64,000 bases of DNA from Candidatus Viridilinea mediisalina (GTDB taxonomy: Bacteria; Chloroflexota; Chloroflexia; Chloroflexales; Chloroflexaceae): contig NZ_NQWI01000005.1 in the NCBI RefSeq assembly GCF_002532535.1, positions 33,472 to 97,471 of the forward strand, in the 5' to 3' direction. A program made the position numbers and the translations under genes. The notes under the pieces are model-generated. The model saw only the letters and a program-made list of their open reading frames with translations, was not told where the DNA came from and made no database searches. Shown here piece by piece: positions 31,395 to 39,369 of the stretch. The number at the start of each line of letters is the position of its first letter. The stretch's first letter is position 1.

Positions 31395-34205
31395 ACGCTC
31401 GCGCTGATCGTGACGCGCATAGGTTGCTACGAGGGTTCGTACTTCACCAAGCAACTGATCGCGCTCGTAGGCACCTTTTTGCATGATGCGTTGAGCGGAG
31501 GTGGTGAGCATCACCCGATCTTCGTGGGTCAGATCCATGGCGGTGACCACAATGACCGGGATGTCTATGTAATCTGGTTGACTGCGTAGTTCATTGAGAA
31601 AACCAAAGCCATCCAATTCGGGCATCATCAGGTCGAGCAGGATCAGGCGGGGGCGTGCTTCAGCGACCGCGCTGAGGCCAAGCCGCCCATTTGCGGCCTC
31701 GCGGGTCTTCCAGCCCGCTTGATCAAGGGTACGGCAGAGAATCTCGCGGGTGGTTGGGTCATCTTCGATCACCAAGATAGCTGGCTGTTCCTCGCTTGCT
31801 TCAACGTCCGAGGTGCAGTAGCGCCCAACGAGTTCGATCAGGCGGCGACGATCCACCGGCTTGGTGAGGTAGTCGGCAGCACCCAGGCTAAAGCCGGTAC
31901 TCCGCTCATCAAGGATAGTCAGCATCACAACGGGAATATCGGCCAATTCAGGGTCGGCCTTAAGCGCCGCGAGAATCTGCCAGCCATCGGCATCACGGAG
32001 TAGCACATCGAGGGTGATGACATCGGGGCGCTCGGCGCGCGCCCGCGCCAACCCTTCGGCACCACTGATCGCCGTAACCACGCGCAAACCTTCGCGGGTG
32101 AGAGTGCGCTGCAGCAGATCACTGGTCACCGGGTCGTCGTCAATCACCAGTACCACACCGCGCTCTGGGCCATCAGGGGCCGCATCACTCGAAGCGACCA
32201 AGTGGGCTACTGCATCTTCAGGGCGCACTTCACGCGGCACCACAATCGTAAAGGTAGAACCCTCGCCTAGCGTGCTACTCACGATGATGTCGCCGCCCAT
32301 CATCTGGCAGAAGCGCCGACTCAGGACGAGGCCAAGCCCAGTGCCACCATATTTACGCGTGGTTGATGAGTCGCCCTGCGTAAATTCGCGGAAGAGTTGG
32401 CCTATTTTCTCTGAATCAATGCCAATGCCGGTGTCATGCACACGGAGACAGAGATATTCAATACTATTAATATTCTGATTTTCGATTTCCAGCGTAATCT
32501 TGCCATTGGCGGTAAACTTGGCGGCATTGGAGAGCAGATTGAGTAGCGATTGACGCAGGCGCGTCAAATCATTGTAGAGCGTACCGCTCGTATCGCCGCG
32601 CACCAGCAGGCGATTGCCATTCTGTTCTGCCAGAGGCGTAATGGTACTCACCACATCGCCAATCATGGTATTCAGCGCAAAGCGGTCGAGGTGCAACTCC
32701 ATGCGCCCCGCTTCGATCTTAGAGATGTCGAGTACATCATTGATCAGGGCGAGCAATTGGCGGCCTGCAACGCGAATTTTGGCCAGATCGGGCGTAAAAT
32801 CATCATAGCCAAAGTCAGCAGCTTCATCTTCGAGCATCTCGGCATAGCCAATGATCGCATTGAGCGGTGTACGCAACTCGTGGCTCATATTGGCGAGGAA
32901 GATACTCTTGGCGCGGGTCGCCTCCTCAGCAGTCGCCCGCGCCTCTTCAGCCGCGATACGGGCCTCCTCGGCGGCCCGGGCGCTATTGGCCAACTCGTGG
33001 GTGCGCTCGATCACGCGCTGCTCCAACAGATCGCGGTTAGCGCGGATCTCCTGAGCCATCTGGTTGAAGGCATGCCCAACCATGGCTACCTCACTCTGGC
33101 CACTCGTCTGCACCTGTACACTCAGATCGCCAGCGGCGAGGCGTTGGGTTGCACGCAGCAACTCATTGAGCGGCCCGCTGATCGAGCGCATCAGCCTGAT
33201 GCCCGTTGCATAAGCCAAGACCAACAGGAGCAGACTGAAGAGAATGGTAAAGCCCTGGCGCTGTTGGAGCGCGTTGATCCGCATCGTGAGCAGCGTCTCG
33301 AGGGCGGGCGAGGTGGCTGCCGAGAGTTGATCCGCAGCCTCGAGCGCCGCCTGGCCCAGATCAACCAGTTCGCGTGTGCCTAACAGCCGCCCCTGCTCGG
33401 TTGCCGCTGCCTGATACGCGCGCAGCATGGTGTCAACCAGACTCAGGTAGTGTTGCACCTCCGGTTCGAGTAGCGCCTCCAAAGCCGTCCAGTTCGTATG
33501 GGCATAGGATGTCGCTAGGTTGCGCTGCAAGCGTTCACTATTGGCCCGCAACAGACTCAGTTGCATAATAATCTCGGTGCGCCGATCCGCAATGCGATGC
33601 TCCTGTGGCACCAAATTCTCATTGATCAACAGGATCCGCGCCATCAACTCCTGCGCTTCGGGCAAACGCAGCAGTACCGCATCCATCATATAATAGCTAT
33701 CGAGATCGGGGTCGAGAATCAGGTTAGAGTTGTCACCAACGGTTGCAATCAACATCCGCTGGTCAACAATCAATTGTTGGTAGCGATCATAGCCATCGAG
33801 GGCCGAACCGCGCATGTCATCGTCACGCAGATCGGCCCATCCCGTCTCAATCTGCTCAAAGAGTTCGCTGGTCTGCAAGCGGGCGCCATAGGTAGCTTGG
33901 AGCGGGCGCAACGCAGCCATACTCTGCTCGACACGCTGGCGCGTATGGGGCAACGCCTCCACCGTAATCCCTAGGGTCAAGGCCCGCAGCACCTCATGGC
34001 GATGCAGCAGGGTGGCCAAATAGACCTCATTGAGCGCACGCAGATAGGTAGCTCCCGCTATCTCTTGTTGGGCAAAGCGGATGCGAACATTCTGCTCGGC
34101 AACCATAAAGCCCATAGTTACGACCAAAGGCAACAGAAAGAGCAGGCTGATCAGCACAAACTTCTCTGGGTAGCGCAAGCGGTTCATAGCGGGACGAATA
34201 CCCAT
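31392..34205 (-). CDS. Hybrid sensor histidine kinase with two receiver domains
   Basis: 937 residues. TM1 about 16-36; an all-helical extracellular sensor to about 310; TM2; HAMP (about 333-386, SGPLNELLRATQRLAAGDLS); coiled coil with EEARIAAEEARATAEEA; HisKA with MSHELRTPLNAIIGYAEML; HATPase with NLLSNAAKFTANG, DTGIGI and GGTGLGLVLS. Then REC1 (about 690-805, phospho-acceptor Asp in ITLDVLLRD, Lys in YLTKPVD) and REC2 (about 815-930, LILLDLMMPELDG); in REC2 the usual Lys-Pro reads KGAYE. It senses an unknown stimulus at the cell surface and relays phosphate to its own receivers or to the single REC protein encoded nine bases upstream. Confidence 0.92.
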   Translation of the reverse strand: MGIRPAMNRLRYPEKFVLISLLFLLPLVVTMGFMVAEQNVRIRFAQQEIAGATYLRALNEVYLATLLHRHEVLRALTLGITVEALPHTRQRVEQSMAALRPLQATYGARLQTSELFEQIETGWADLRDDDMRGSALDGYDRYQQLIVDQRMLIATVGDNSNLILDPDLDSYYMMDAVLLRLPEAQELMARILLINENLVPQEHRIADRRTEIIMQLSLLRANSERLQRNLATSYAHTNWTALEALLEPEVQHYLSLVDTMLRAYQAAATEQGRLLGTRELVDLGQAALEAADQLSAATSPALETLLTMRINALQQRQGFTILFSLLLLVLAYATGIRLMRSISGPLNELLRATQRLAAGDLSVQVQTSGQSEVAMVGHAFNQMAQEIRANRDLLEQRVIERTHELANSARAAEEARIAAEEARATAEEATRAKSIFLANMSHELRTPLNAIIGYAEMLEDEAADFGYDDFTPDLAKIRVAGRQLLALINDVLDISKIEAGRMELHLDRFALNTMIGDVVSTITPLAEQNGNRLLVRGDTSGTLYNDLTRLRQSLLNLLSNAAKFTANGKITLEIENQNINSIEYLCLRVHDTGIGIDSEKIGQLFREFTQGDSSTTRKYGGTGLGLVLSRRFCQMMGGDIIVSSTLGEGSTFTIVVPREVRPEDAVAHLVASSDAAPDGPERGVVLVIDDDPVTSDLLQRTLTREGLRVVTAISGAEGLARARAERPDVITLDVLLRDADGWQILAALKADPELADIPVVMLTILDERSTGFSLGAADYLTKPVDRRRLIELVGRYCTSDVEASEEQPAILVIEDDPTTREILCRTLDQAGWKTREAANGRLGLSAVAEARPRLILLDLMMPELDGFGFLNELRSQPDYIDIPVIVVTAMDLTHEDRVMLTTSAQRIMQKGAYERDQLLGEVRTLVATYARHDQRER

Positions 34206-34214
34206 AATCTTCTT

Positions 34215-34592
34215 CTAGCGCTCTACCCGTTGCAACAGCCGCTCAATCTTGGCCAACAGACGTTCCAACTCAACCGGCTTGGTATCATAGTCATCACATC
34301 CCGCTGCGAGGCAGCGTTCATAGTCACCCGACATGGCATGGGCGGTCAAGGCAATCACCGGCACCGCAGCAATGCTGGTCGGATCGGCGCGCAGGGTACG
34401 GGTCGCCTCCCAACCATCGATGATTGGCAGACTCATATCCATGAGAATGAGATCAGGTTGTTCACTACGAGCCAACTCAAGCCCTTGGGCACCATCTACC
34501 GCGATGACAATGTCGTAACCTTTACGCTTGAGGCGGCGCGAAAGCATGTCGCGGTTCATCTCATTGTCTTCAACTAATAGAATTTTGGGCAT
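34215..34592 (-). CDS. Single-domain response regulator (CheY/Spo0F-like)
   Basis: 125 residues, only a receiver domain: acidic pair in VEDNEMNR, phospho-acceptor Asp in LILMDMSLPIIDG, Thr in IALTAHAM and Lys in DTKPVEL. No output domain, so it acts by protein contact or as a phosphorelay intermediate. GAGGAG precedes ATG 34592. The hybrid kinase gene follows after nine bases, so the two form an operon and probably a phosphorelay. Confidence 0.92.
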   Translation of the reverse strand: MPKILLVEDNEMNRDMLSRRLKRKGYDIVIAVDGAQGLELARSEQPDLILMDMSLPIIDGWEATRTLRADPTSIAAVPVIALTAHAMSGDYERCLAAGCDDYDTKPVELERLLAKIERLLQRVER

Positions 34593-34659
34593 TGTTGCTG
34601 CTCCTCGTAAGGATGCGAGGGAACCAGGTTCCCGCGCGCTCCCTTCCCGTACACATTAC

Positions 34660-34700
34660 GTTACCCCCCCGGCGGGGGTTTGGGGGCGTAGCCCCCAAGC
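34660..34700. repeat. GC-rich hairpin
   Basis: TTGGGGGC-GTA-GCCCCCAA (34680-34698), next to CCCCCCCGGCGGGGG. It lies between divergent promoters of the response regulator and nth; function unknown. Confidence 0.5.
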
Positions 34701-34757
34701 AAGTTGGTCACACCCATATGCTATACCTAAGTATAATGGAAGTAGTATAACACTCCG

Positions 34758-35444
34758 ATGAGTATTGACGAAACATCTATTCATTCTCGCGCCCCCTTCC
34801 CGATTGATCAGGTGCTGGCCACCCTCAAGCGTGAACTGGAGCACTTCACCCAGCCGCTGATTGACCAGATGGGCGATCAGGGTACGACTCCTTTCCATGT
34901 GTTGATCGCTACCATCTTGAGTCTACGCACCAAGGATACCCTCACTGCCGTGGTTGCACCACGGATCTTTGCCCAAGCCGACACGCCCCAGGCTCTGTTG
35001 GCCTTGGGAGAGGCCCGTGTAGCCGAGTTGATCTACCCGGTGGGCTTCTATCGCAATAAAGCACGCAGCATTATTGAGATCTGTCAACGCCTGCTTGATC
35101 AGCACGACGGCAAGGTACCCGCCGAGCTTGAGCAGCTCTTGGCGCTACCCGGCGTCGGGCGCAAGACGGCCAACCTAGTCGTAACGGCGGGCTACGGGCT
35201 ACCAGGCATCTGTGTAGACATCCACGTTCACCGCATCTGCAACCGCTGGGGTTATGTCAACACCCGCAACCCGGATGCAACGGAACTCGCGCTACGGGCC
35301 CAACTGCCCCCCATACACTGGCTCAGCATCAACCGTCTGCTGGTGACCTTAGGCCAGAACATTTGCCATCCCACCTCGCCAAAGTGTTCACAATGCCCAA
35401 TTGCGGCCCACTGCGGGCAGATTGGGGTTACGCGGAGGCGTTGA
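34758..35444 (+). CDS. nth: Endonuclease III (DNA glycosylase/AP lyase)
   Basis: 228 residues. Helix-hairpin-helix LLALPGVGRKTANLV holds the catalytic Lys, and CVDIHVHRICNRWG the catalytic Asp. The C-terminal [4Fe-4S] cluster motif C-x6-C-x2-C-x5-C is complete (CHPTSPKCSQCPIAAHC). It removes oxidised pyrimidines in base-excision repair. The usual SAQTTD near the start of the glycosylase domain reads SLRTKD, as in many archaeal and Chloroflexota relatives. Starts at ATG 34758; transcribed alone. Confidence 0.93.
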   Translation: MSIDETSIHSRAPFPIDQVLATLKRELEHFTQPLIDQMGDQGTTPFHVLIATILSLRTKDTLTAVVAPRIFAQADTPQALLALGEARVAELIYPVGFYRNKARSIIEICQRLLDQHDGKVPAELEQLLALPGVGRKTANLVVTAGYGLPGICVDIHVHRICNRWGYVNTRNPDATELALRAQLPPIHWLSINRLLVTLGQNICHPTSPKCSQCPIAAHCGQIGVTRRR

Positions 35445-35467
35445 AGCTTCTTGTTAGGGATGGTTTC

Positions 35468-35569
35468 AGAAGCTGTCTGAAAAGCCGGGGGGCAAACGCT
35501 GGAGTGCCGGCTTTAGCCGGCTAAAGCCGGCACTCCAACGCCAACCCATAGACTTTTCAGACAGCCTCT
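35468..35569. mobile_element. Family A terminal-inverted-repeat element, copy 2
   Basis: 102 bases with the same GAAGCTGTCTGAAAAG ends and GTGCCGGCTTTAGCCGGC centre. Flanked by TCA on both sides, consistent with a 3-bp target duplication. Confidence 0.82.
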
Positions 35570-35570
35570 C

Positions 35571-35697
35571 AGGACACGTTACCGTTTGGCCTCCGACGGA
35601 GTGCCGACGTTAGTCGGCTGAGTTCACAAACTGCCATTGGATGCCGACTAACGTCGGCACTCCAACGGTAAAGCTGAAAGCGCGTTTCTGAAACCAG
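35571..35697. repeat. Family B inverted repeat, copy 2
   Basis: Two opposed GGAGTGCCGACGTTAGTCGG segments, then AAAGCTGAAAGCGCGTTTCTGAAACCA, the inverted complement of the start of the copy at 9043. TGGTTTCAG at 35461 and CTGAAACCA at 35689 suggest that element A copy 2 sits inside or beside a larger element B. Confidence 0.6.
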
Positions 35698-35700
35698 ATC

Positions 35701-36597
35701 TTACTGCTGCCCGCTCACATCACGGCGCGCCAGTGTGCGCCATGCGACATAGCCAAAGCTGCTGCTGTAGATAAGAACCACAAAGATCGCTTGCAGCGGC
35801 GACGGCAGATAGGCCAGATCGAGGGCACTTGTCAGCAAAGAGGGATCGAGGCCAAAGAGTTGGCCATTGAGGACCACAAGGGTGGTGATGTTGGGCTGAA
35901 GCAGCAGGTTGATCATGAAGAGTACGAGTTCATTGACCAAGCCAAGGGAGCTGAGCGAACCAGCACCAACATCAAGGGCGAGGAAGATCAAGCCGCCGCC
36001 CATGCCAGCTAAGGCGGATCGGCCCCAAGCGGCGCAGGCCAGCGTGGCCAGCAGATAGGGCAAAATGACCAGCAGCGCCCGCGCAATGCCCAAGGGTAGC
36101 AGGGCCAGATCGCTAAAACGGATGCGGAGCGGCAGATCGAGCCAAACGCTGACGATAAAGGCCACAAGACTACCAACCAGCAATGCGATCAGCGTGGCCA
36201 GCAGCAGCGCCAAGAGGAGCGCGAGGGTCTTTGCAGCCAAATAGCTACCGCGTGCAGGCGCACGCGCCAAAAGCGTCCGCATTGTGCCCCAGCTATAGTC
36301 GCTGCCCAGCGCACCCGCAGCCAGAATGATCGCCAGGATGCCCCCGGTGCCATTCAGTTGCCCTAAGACCGCCCCAAAGACGCCGGGGAAGCTCAGTTGC
36401 AGCTTAAGCTGCTCCACTTGCGCCGGTGCCAGCGCCTGCAATTCTAGGCCACCAACGGCCCCTATATGCAGGGCCAACACGAGCGCCCAAAGACCTTGGG
36501 AGAGCAGCATCAAGCCAAGAAAGATCGCCAACAACCCCCAGGCTAGGGGCCGACGATAGAGTTTAAGCCACTCGGCTGCGAAGAGGTTACGTAGCAT
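35701..36597 (-). CDS. ABC-2 type transporter permease
   Basis: 298 residues with about six hydrophobic segments and the N-terminal cytoplasmic MLRNLFAAEWLKLYRRPLAW typical of ABC-2 permeases. A central GSDYSWGTMRTLLARAPARG segment matches the ABC-2/bacitracin-export (BcrB-like) subfamily, whose members export or regulate small molecules or act in membrane stress. The ATP-binding subunit gene lies just upstream with 183 bases of octamer arrays between them. Confidence 0.85.
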   Translation of the reverse strand: MLRNLFAAEWLKLYRRPLAWGLLAIFLGLMLLSQGLWALVLALHIGAVGGLELQALAPAQVEQLKLQLSFPGVFGAVLGQLNGTGGILAIILAAGALGSDYSWGTMRTLLARAPARGSYLAAKTLALLLALLLATLIALLVGSLVAFIVSVWLDLPLRIRFSDLALLPLGIARALLVILPYLLATLACAAWGRSALAGMGGGLIFLALDVGAGSLSSLGLVNELVLFMINLLLQPNITTLVVLNGQLFGLDPSLLTSALDLAYLPSPLQAIFVVLIYSSSFGYVAWRTLARRDVSGQQ

Positions 36598-36605
36598 AGG
36601 GTGTT

Positions 36606-36803
36606 ACAAGGAACAGAAGAACAGGAGAACAGGAGAACAGAAGAACAGGAGAACAGAAGAACAGGAGAACAGAAGAACAGGGAAGCATCTGTTCATTTGT
36701 TCTTCCGTTCCTCTGTTCCTCTGCTCCTCTGTTCCTCTGTTCCTCTGCTCCTCTGTTCCTCTGTTCCTCTGTTCCTCTGTTCATCTGTTCTTCCGTTCTT
36801 CCT
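36606..36803. repeat. Inverted pair of octanucleotide arrays between ABC exporter genes
   Basis: 36610-36682 holds about nine AGAACAGG/AGAACAGA units, and 36689-36803 about fourteen CTCTGTTC-type units, the complement of the first. Together they could fold a long imperfect hairpin. The second array enters the last codons of the ABC ATPase gene. Confidence 0.8.
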
Positions 36804-37701
36804 CCGCCGTCACTTCAAGGAAGAAATCCTCCAACGAAGCGGCCTGGATCGTCAATTCAGCCACAAGAATCCCAGCGCGGGCAAGGTGACCATTCAGTTC
36901 AGCGGCGCGTTCAGGGGGGGCATCAACCATAAGCTGCCCGTGAACCTGGCTCACCGCTTGCACCCAGGGCAGACTGCGTAGGAGGGCTTCGGCGGGGGCC
37001 AGATCGCCCTCAATGCGGAGGCGCAAACCCTGATGGTGGTGCAGCAGATCGGCCACGCGCCCCTCAGCAATCAGACGGCCCTGCTTCAGAATCGCCACCC
37101 GCTCACAGAGCTGTTCAACCTCGTGGAGCATGTGGCTACAGAGGAAGATCGTGCGCCCGCCAGCGGCTAGATCGCGGATGAGCCCGCGAATCTCGGCGGT
37201 ACCGGCAGGATCGAGGCCATTGGTTGGCTCATCAAGGATGATCAGTTCGGGATCGGGCAAGAGCGCCGCTGCCAAGGCGAGACGCTGACGCATGCCCTGC
37301 GAATAGACCTGCACCTTATCGTGGGCACGTTTCCGCAACTCAACTGCCGCAAGGGTCTGCTCAATGCGTGGTTCGGGCAGCCCCCCCGCCTTACAGAGTA
37401 CGCGCAGATTATCGTAGCCACTGAGGTAGGGGTAGAAAGCCGGAGCTTCGATCATGGCCCCGACGTGCGCCAGGGCTCGCGCCGGTTCACGCTGCACATC
37501 ACAGCCCAAGACCAGCGCTTGGCCATGGGAGGGGCGCACCAGATTGAGCAGCATCGCAATCGTCGTCGTCTTACCCGCCCCATTCGGCCCCAAGAAGCCA
37601 AAGATTTCACCACGCTCTACGCGCAGATTGAGCGCATCCACTGCTACCCGCGCCCCATAACGCCGGGTCAACTCGGTTGTCTCAATTGCGGGAGTAGGCA
37701 T
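36781..37701 (-). CDS. ABC transporter ATP-binding protein (BcrA-like)
   Basis: 306 residues: Walker A GPNGAGKTT near 38, signature YSQGMRQRLALAAALL, Walker B ELIILDEPTNGLDPAGT, switch His in LCSHMLHEVEQL. The C-terminal 80 residues match the regulatory tail of BcrA-type exporters. It pairs with the ABC-2 permease downstream. The last codons (EEERKNR then TGA) are encoded by octamer-array sequence, so repeat expansion has set the C-terminus. The start ATG 37701 abuts a TACCA-bounded element. Confidence 0.9.
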   Translation of the reverse strand: MPTPAIETTELTRRYGARVAVDALNLRVERGEIFGFLGPNGAGKTTTIAMLLNLVRPSHGQALVLGCDVQREPARALAHVGAMIEAPAFYPYLSGYDNLRVLCKAGGLPEPRIEQTLAAVELRKRAHDKVQVYSQGMRQRLALAAALLPDPELIILDEPTNGLDPAGTAEIRGLIRDLAAGGRTIFLCSHMLHEVEQLCERVAILKQGRLIAEGRVADLLHHHQGLRLRIEGDLAPAEALLRSLPWVQAVSQVHGQLMVDAPPERAAELNGHLARAGILVAELTIQAASLEDFFLEVTAEEERKNR

Positions 37702-37707
37702 AGGGGT

Positions 37708-37793
37708 GATACCAGTGACAAGTAGGAGCTAGCGCATACCAATGCGCGTTAATCTAACTCGCTTTGCGGAATATTCAACGCTCGTTGGTATAG
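37708..37793. repeat. ATACCA ... TGGTATA element, short version
   Basis: Left ATACCAGTGACAAGTAGG, right TTTGCGGAATATTCAACGCTCGTTGGTATA, matching the right part of the element at 21983. No heptad expansion. An internal ATACCA occurs at 37737. Confidence 0.6.
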
Positions 37794-37872
37794 TTCAGCC
37801 AAGCAAGAGGGTATCGTCAATCCCATTATAGCGTAAAGCTTTGGGGAAGAATACAGAAACTGGATGTTCTGC

Positions 37873-37925
37873 TTCGTTAGGTTTACCTCTGTGCCCTCGG
37901 TGCCTCTGTGGTGCAATCCTCGGTA
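37873..37925. repeat. Family F CACAGAG-type repeat fragment
   Basis: CCTCTGTGCCCTCGGTGCCTCTGTGGT-like sequence, the complement of the segments at 39127 and 50783. The rest of 37702-37997 holds no gene. Confidence 0.45.
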
Positions 37926-37997
37926 CCTCTTCTCGTTGGCGTTGTGAACCCCTGTTCAAAAAACTCTATAACTGAGAGCTCCCAGCATTCTCCTCAA

Positions 37998-38582
37998 CTA
38001 TACCCAAATCACCTCTGCTTCAGTCACAATAAGATCGAGGGGGCGATCATGGGCTTCACGCGGCACTACGGTGACCTCTTGGCACGCAAAGGCGAGGCCA
38101 AGGGCAAGCCCCTGGGTTGTGGCAAGGATGCGGTCGTAGTAGCCCTTGCCATAACCCAAACGATAGCCAGCTCGGTCGAAAGCGAGCAGTGGCACCAGAG
38201 TAAGCTGCCACTCGCCCGCATAGGCAGGGCGGAGTTGGTTGGGTTGCGGCAAGCCCAACGCATCATGGGTAAAGCTTGTTGGTGCGATACTCGCCAGCCA
38301 GCTATGCTGCACCAGACCCTGAGCGTCCACAAAGGGGCAAGCGACCGCCTTGCCCGCTGCGAGGGCCGCCCCGATCAGAGGGCGCGTCTCGACCTCGGAG
38401 CGAATAGCGAGGTAGCAATGGAGCGCCTGGGCTTCACGGTAAACTGTGAGGGACTCGATCAGCGTTTGGATCCGCGCACTCCGCTGCGCCCGATCGGTTA
38501 GCAGATTGCGCTGCTCATGGGCGCTGCGGCGCAAACGGCGCTTCGCTTTGGTTAGAAGGGCGACATCTGAGGTTACTTCCAT
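37998..38582 (-). CDS. 5-formyltetrahydrofolate cyclo-ligase
   Basis: 194 residues. The N-terminal KAKRRLRRSAHEQRN supplies the ATP-phosphate-binding Lys/Arg. The C-terminal signature is FDRAGYRLGYGKGYYDRIL (residues about 138-156). It converts 5-formyl-THF to methenyl-THF with ATP in folate one-carbon metabolism. Length is normal. The upstream gene encodes a divergent MarR regulator. Gene name in some systems ygfA/fau. Confidence 0.92.
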   Translation of the reverse strand: MEVTSDVALLTKAKRRLRRSAHEQRNLLTDRAQRSARIQTLIESLTVYREAQALHCYLAIRSEVETRPLIGAALAAGKAVACPFVDAQGLVQHSWLASIAPTSFTHDALGLPQPNQLRPAYAGEWQLTLVPLLAFDRAGYRLGYGKGYYDRILATTQGLALGLAFACQEVTVVPREAHDRPLDLIVTEAEVIWV

Positions 38583-38609
38583 GACAACCGTGGGTTGAAG
38601 AATTACGTC

Positions 38610-38638
38610 TTGACGCAGTGCGTTCTAATCTACTATAC
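38610..38638 (+). promoter_or_regulatory. Promoter of marR-family gene
   Basis: TTGACG (38610-38615), 17-base spacer, CTATAC (38633-38638). It lies 41 bases before the start codon. Confidence 0.55.
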
Positions 38639-38679
38639 TTGTTTGCAACTTCAACTATTCTACCAGACGAGGGTTGATC

Positions 38680-39117
38680 ATGGAAATGCTAGACTCGCCC
38701 TCGCTCGCTTGCGAGCAGCACCGCCTTCTGCACGACATTTATATACTGCTTGACGATGGTGATCGCCAAGTCCTCGATGCAACAGGCTTAACGCCACTTG
38801 AATTTGCGGTGTTACAGCGTTTGCACCGTGACCAAGGGCGGCGTTTAACCGACATTGGTACTGAATTATTTTGTGTAAAAAGTACCATAACCCGCTTAGT
38901 TGATCGACTCGAGGCGGGCGGCCTCGTGCGTCGCACCCCCGATCCCGATGATCGCCGGGCCCAGCGTTTGCGCCTGACGACACGCGGCGTACTAGTGCGC
39001 GATCAGGCCATCAGACTGCATAGCGAAGCGGTCGAACGACGCATGGCCGTGCTGAATAATGAGGAACAGTTTTTGCTGCGCGGCTTACTGGAGAAGTTGC
39101 ACTCTGGTTTGCGCTGA
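38680..39117 (+). CDS. MarR-family transcriptional regulator
   Basis: 145 residues from ATG 38680 with GAGGG seven bases upstream (a TTG six bases earlier is in frame). The winged-helix domain reads LTPLEFAVLQRLHRDQGRRL, then LFCVKSTITRLVDRLEAGGL as recognition helix and RRTPDPDDRRAQRLRLTTRG as wing with the conserved D-x-R. N- and C-terminal helices for dimerisation are present. Regulates unknown targets; divergent from the 5-formyl-THF cyclo-ligase gene. Confidence 0.9.
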   Translation: MEMLDSPSLACEQHRLLHDIYILLDDGDRQVLDATGLTPLEFAVLQRLHRDQGRRLTDIGTELFCVKSTITRLVDRLEAGGLVRRTPDPDDRRAQRLRLTTRGVLVRDQAIRLHSEAVERRMAVLNNEEQFLLRGLLEKLHSGLR

Positions 39118-39126
39118 TGAGGGCAC

Positions 39127-39173
39127 AGAGGGCAGAGAGGATTTGAACCACAGAGGCACAGAGGGCACAGAGC
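39127..39173. repeat. Family F CACAGAGG repeat
   Basis: CAGAGGGCAGAGAGG and ACCACAGAGGCACAGAGGG units between the MarR gene and the gyrA promoter. Confidence 0.5.
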
Positions 39174-39298
39174 TATTTGGGTAGGAGGGGAAGGGTTCAT
39201 GTCACGTTACAGCTTGGAGACATGCAGCGCATCTTGATGCCTCATGCCAGAATTCTTCCCCCATCGCCCCAAAAAAAGAACAAATATACGATTTCTCC

Positions 39299-39327
39299 TA
39301 GACAAAGCCGCCCGCATCGGCTATAAT
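39299..39327 (+). promoter_or_regulatory. Promoter of gyrA
   Basis: TAGACA (39299-39304), 17-base spacer, perfect TATAAT (39322-39327). The gyrA ATG is 42 bases further, with GCGGAGAAGC as Shine-Dalgarno. Confidence 0.8.
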
Positions 39328-39369
39328 GCAAGGTAGCATTTAACGCATTACAAAGCGGCGGAGAAGCAC

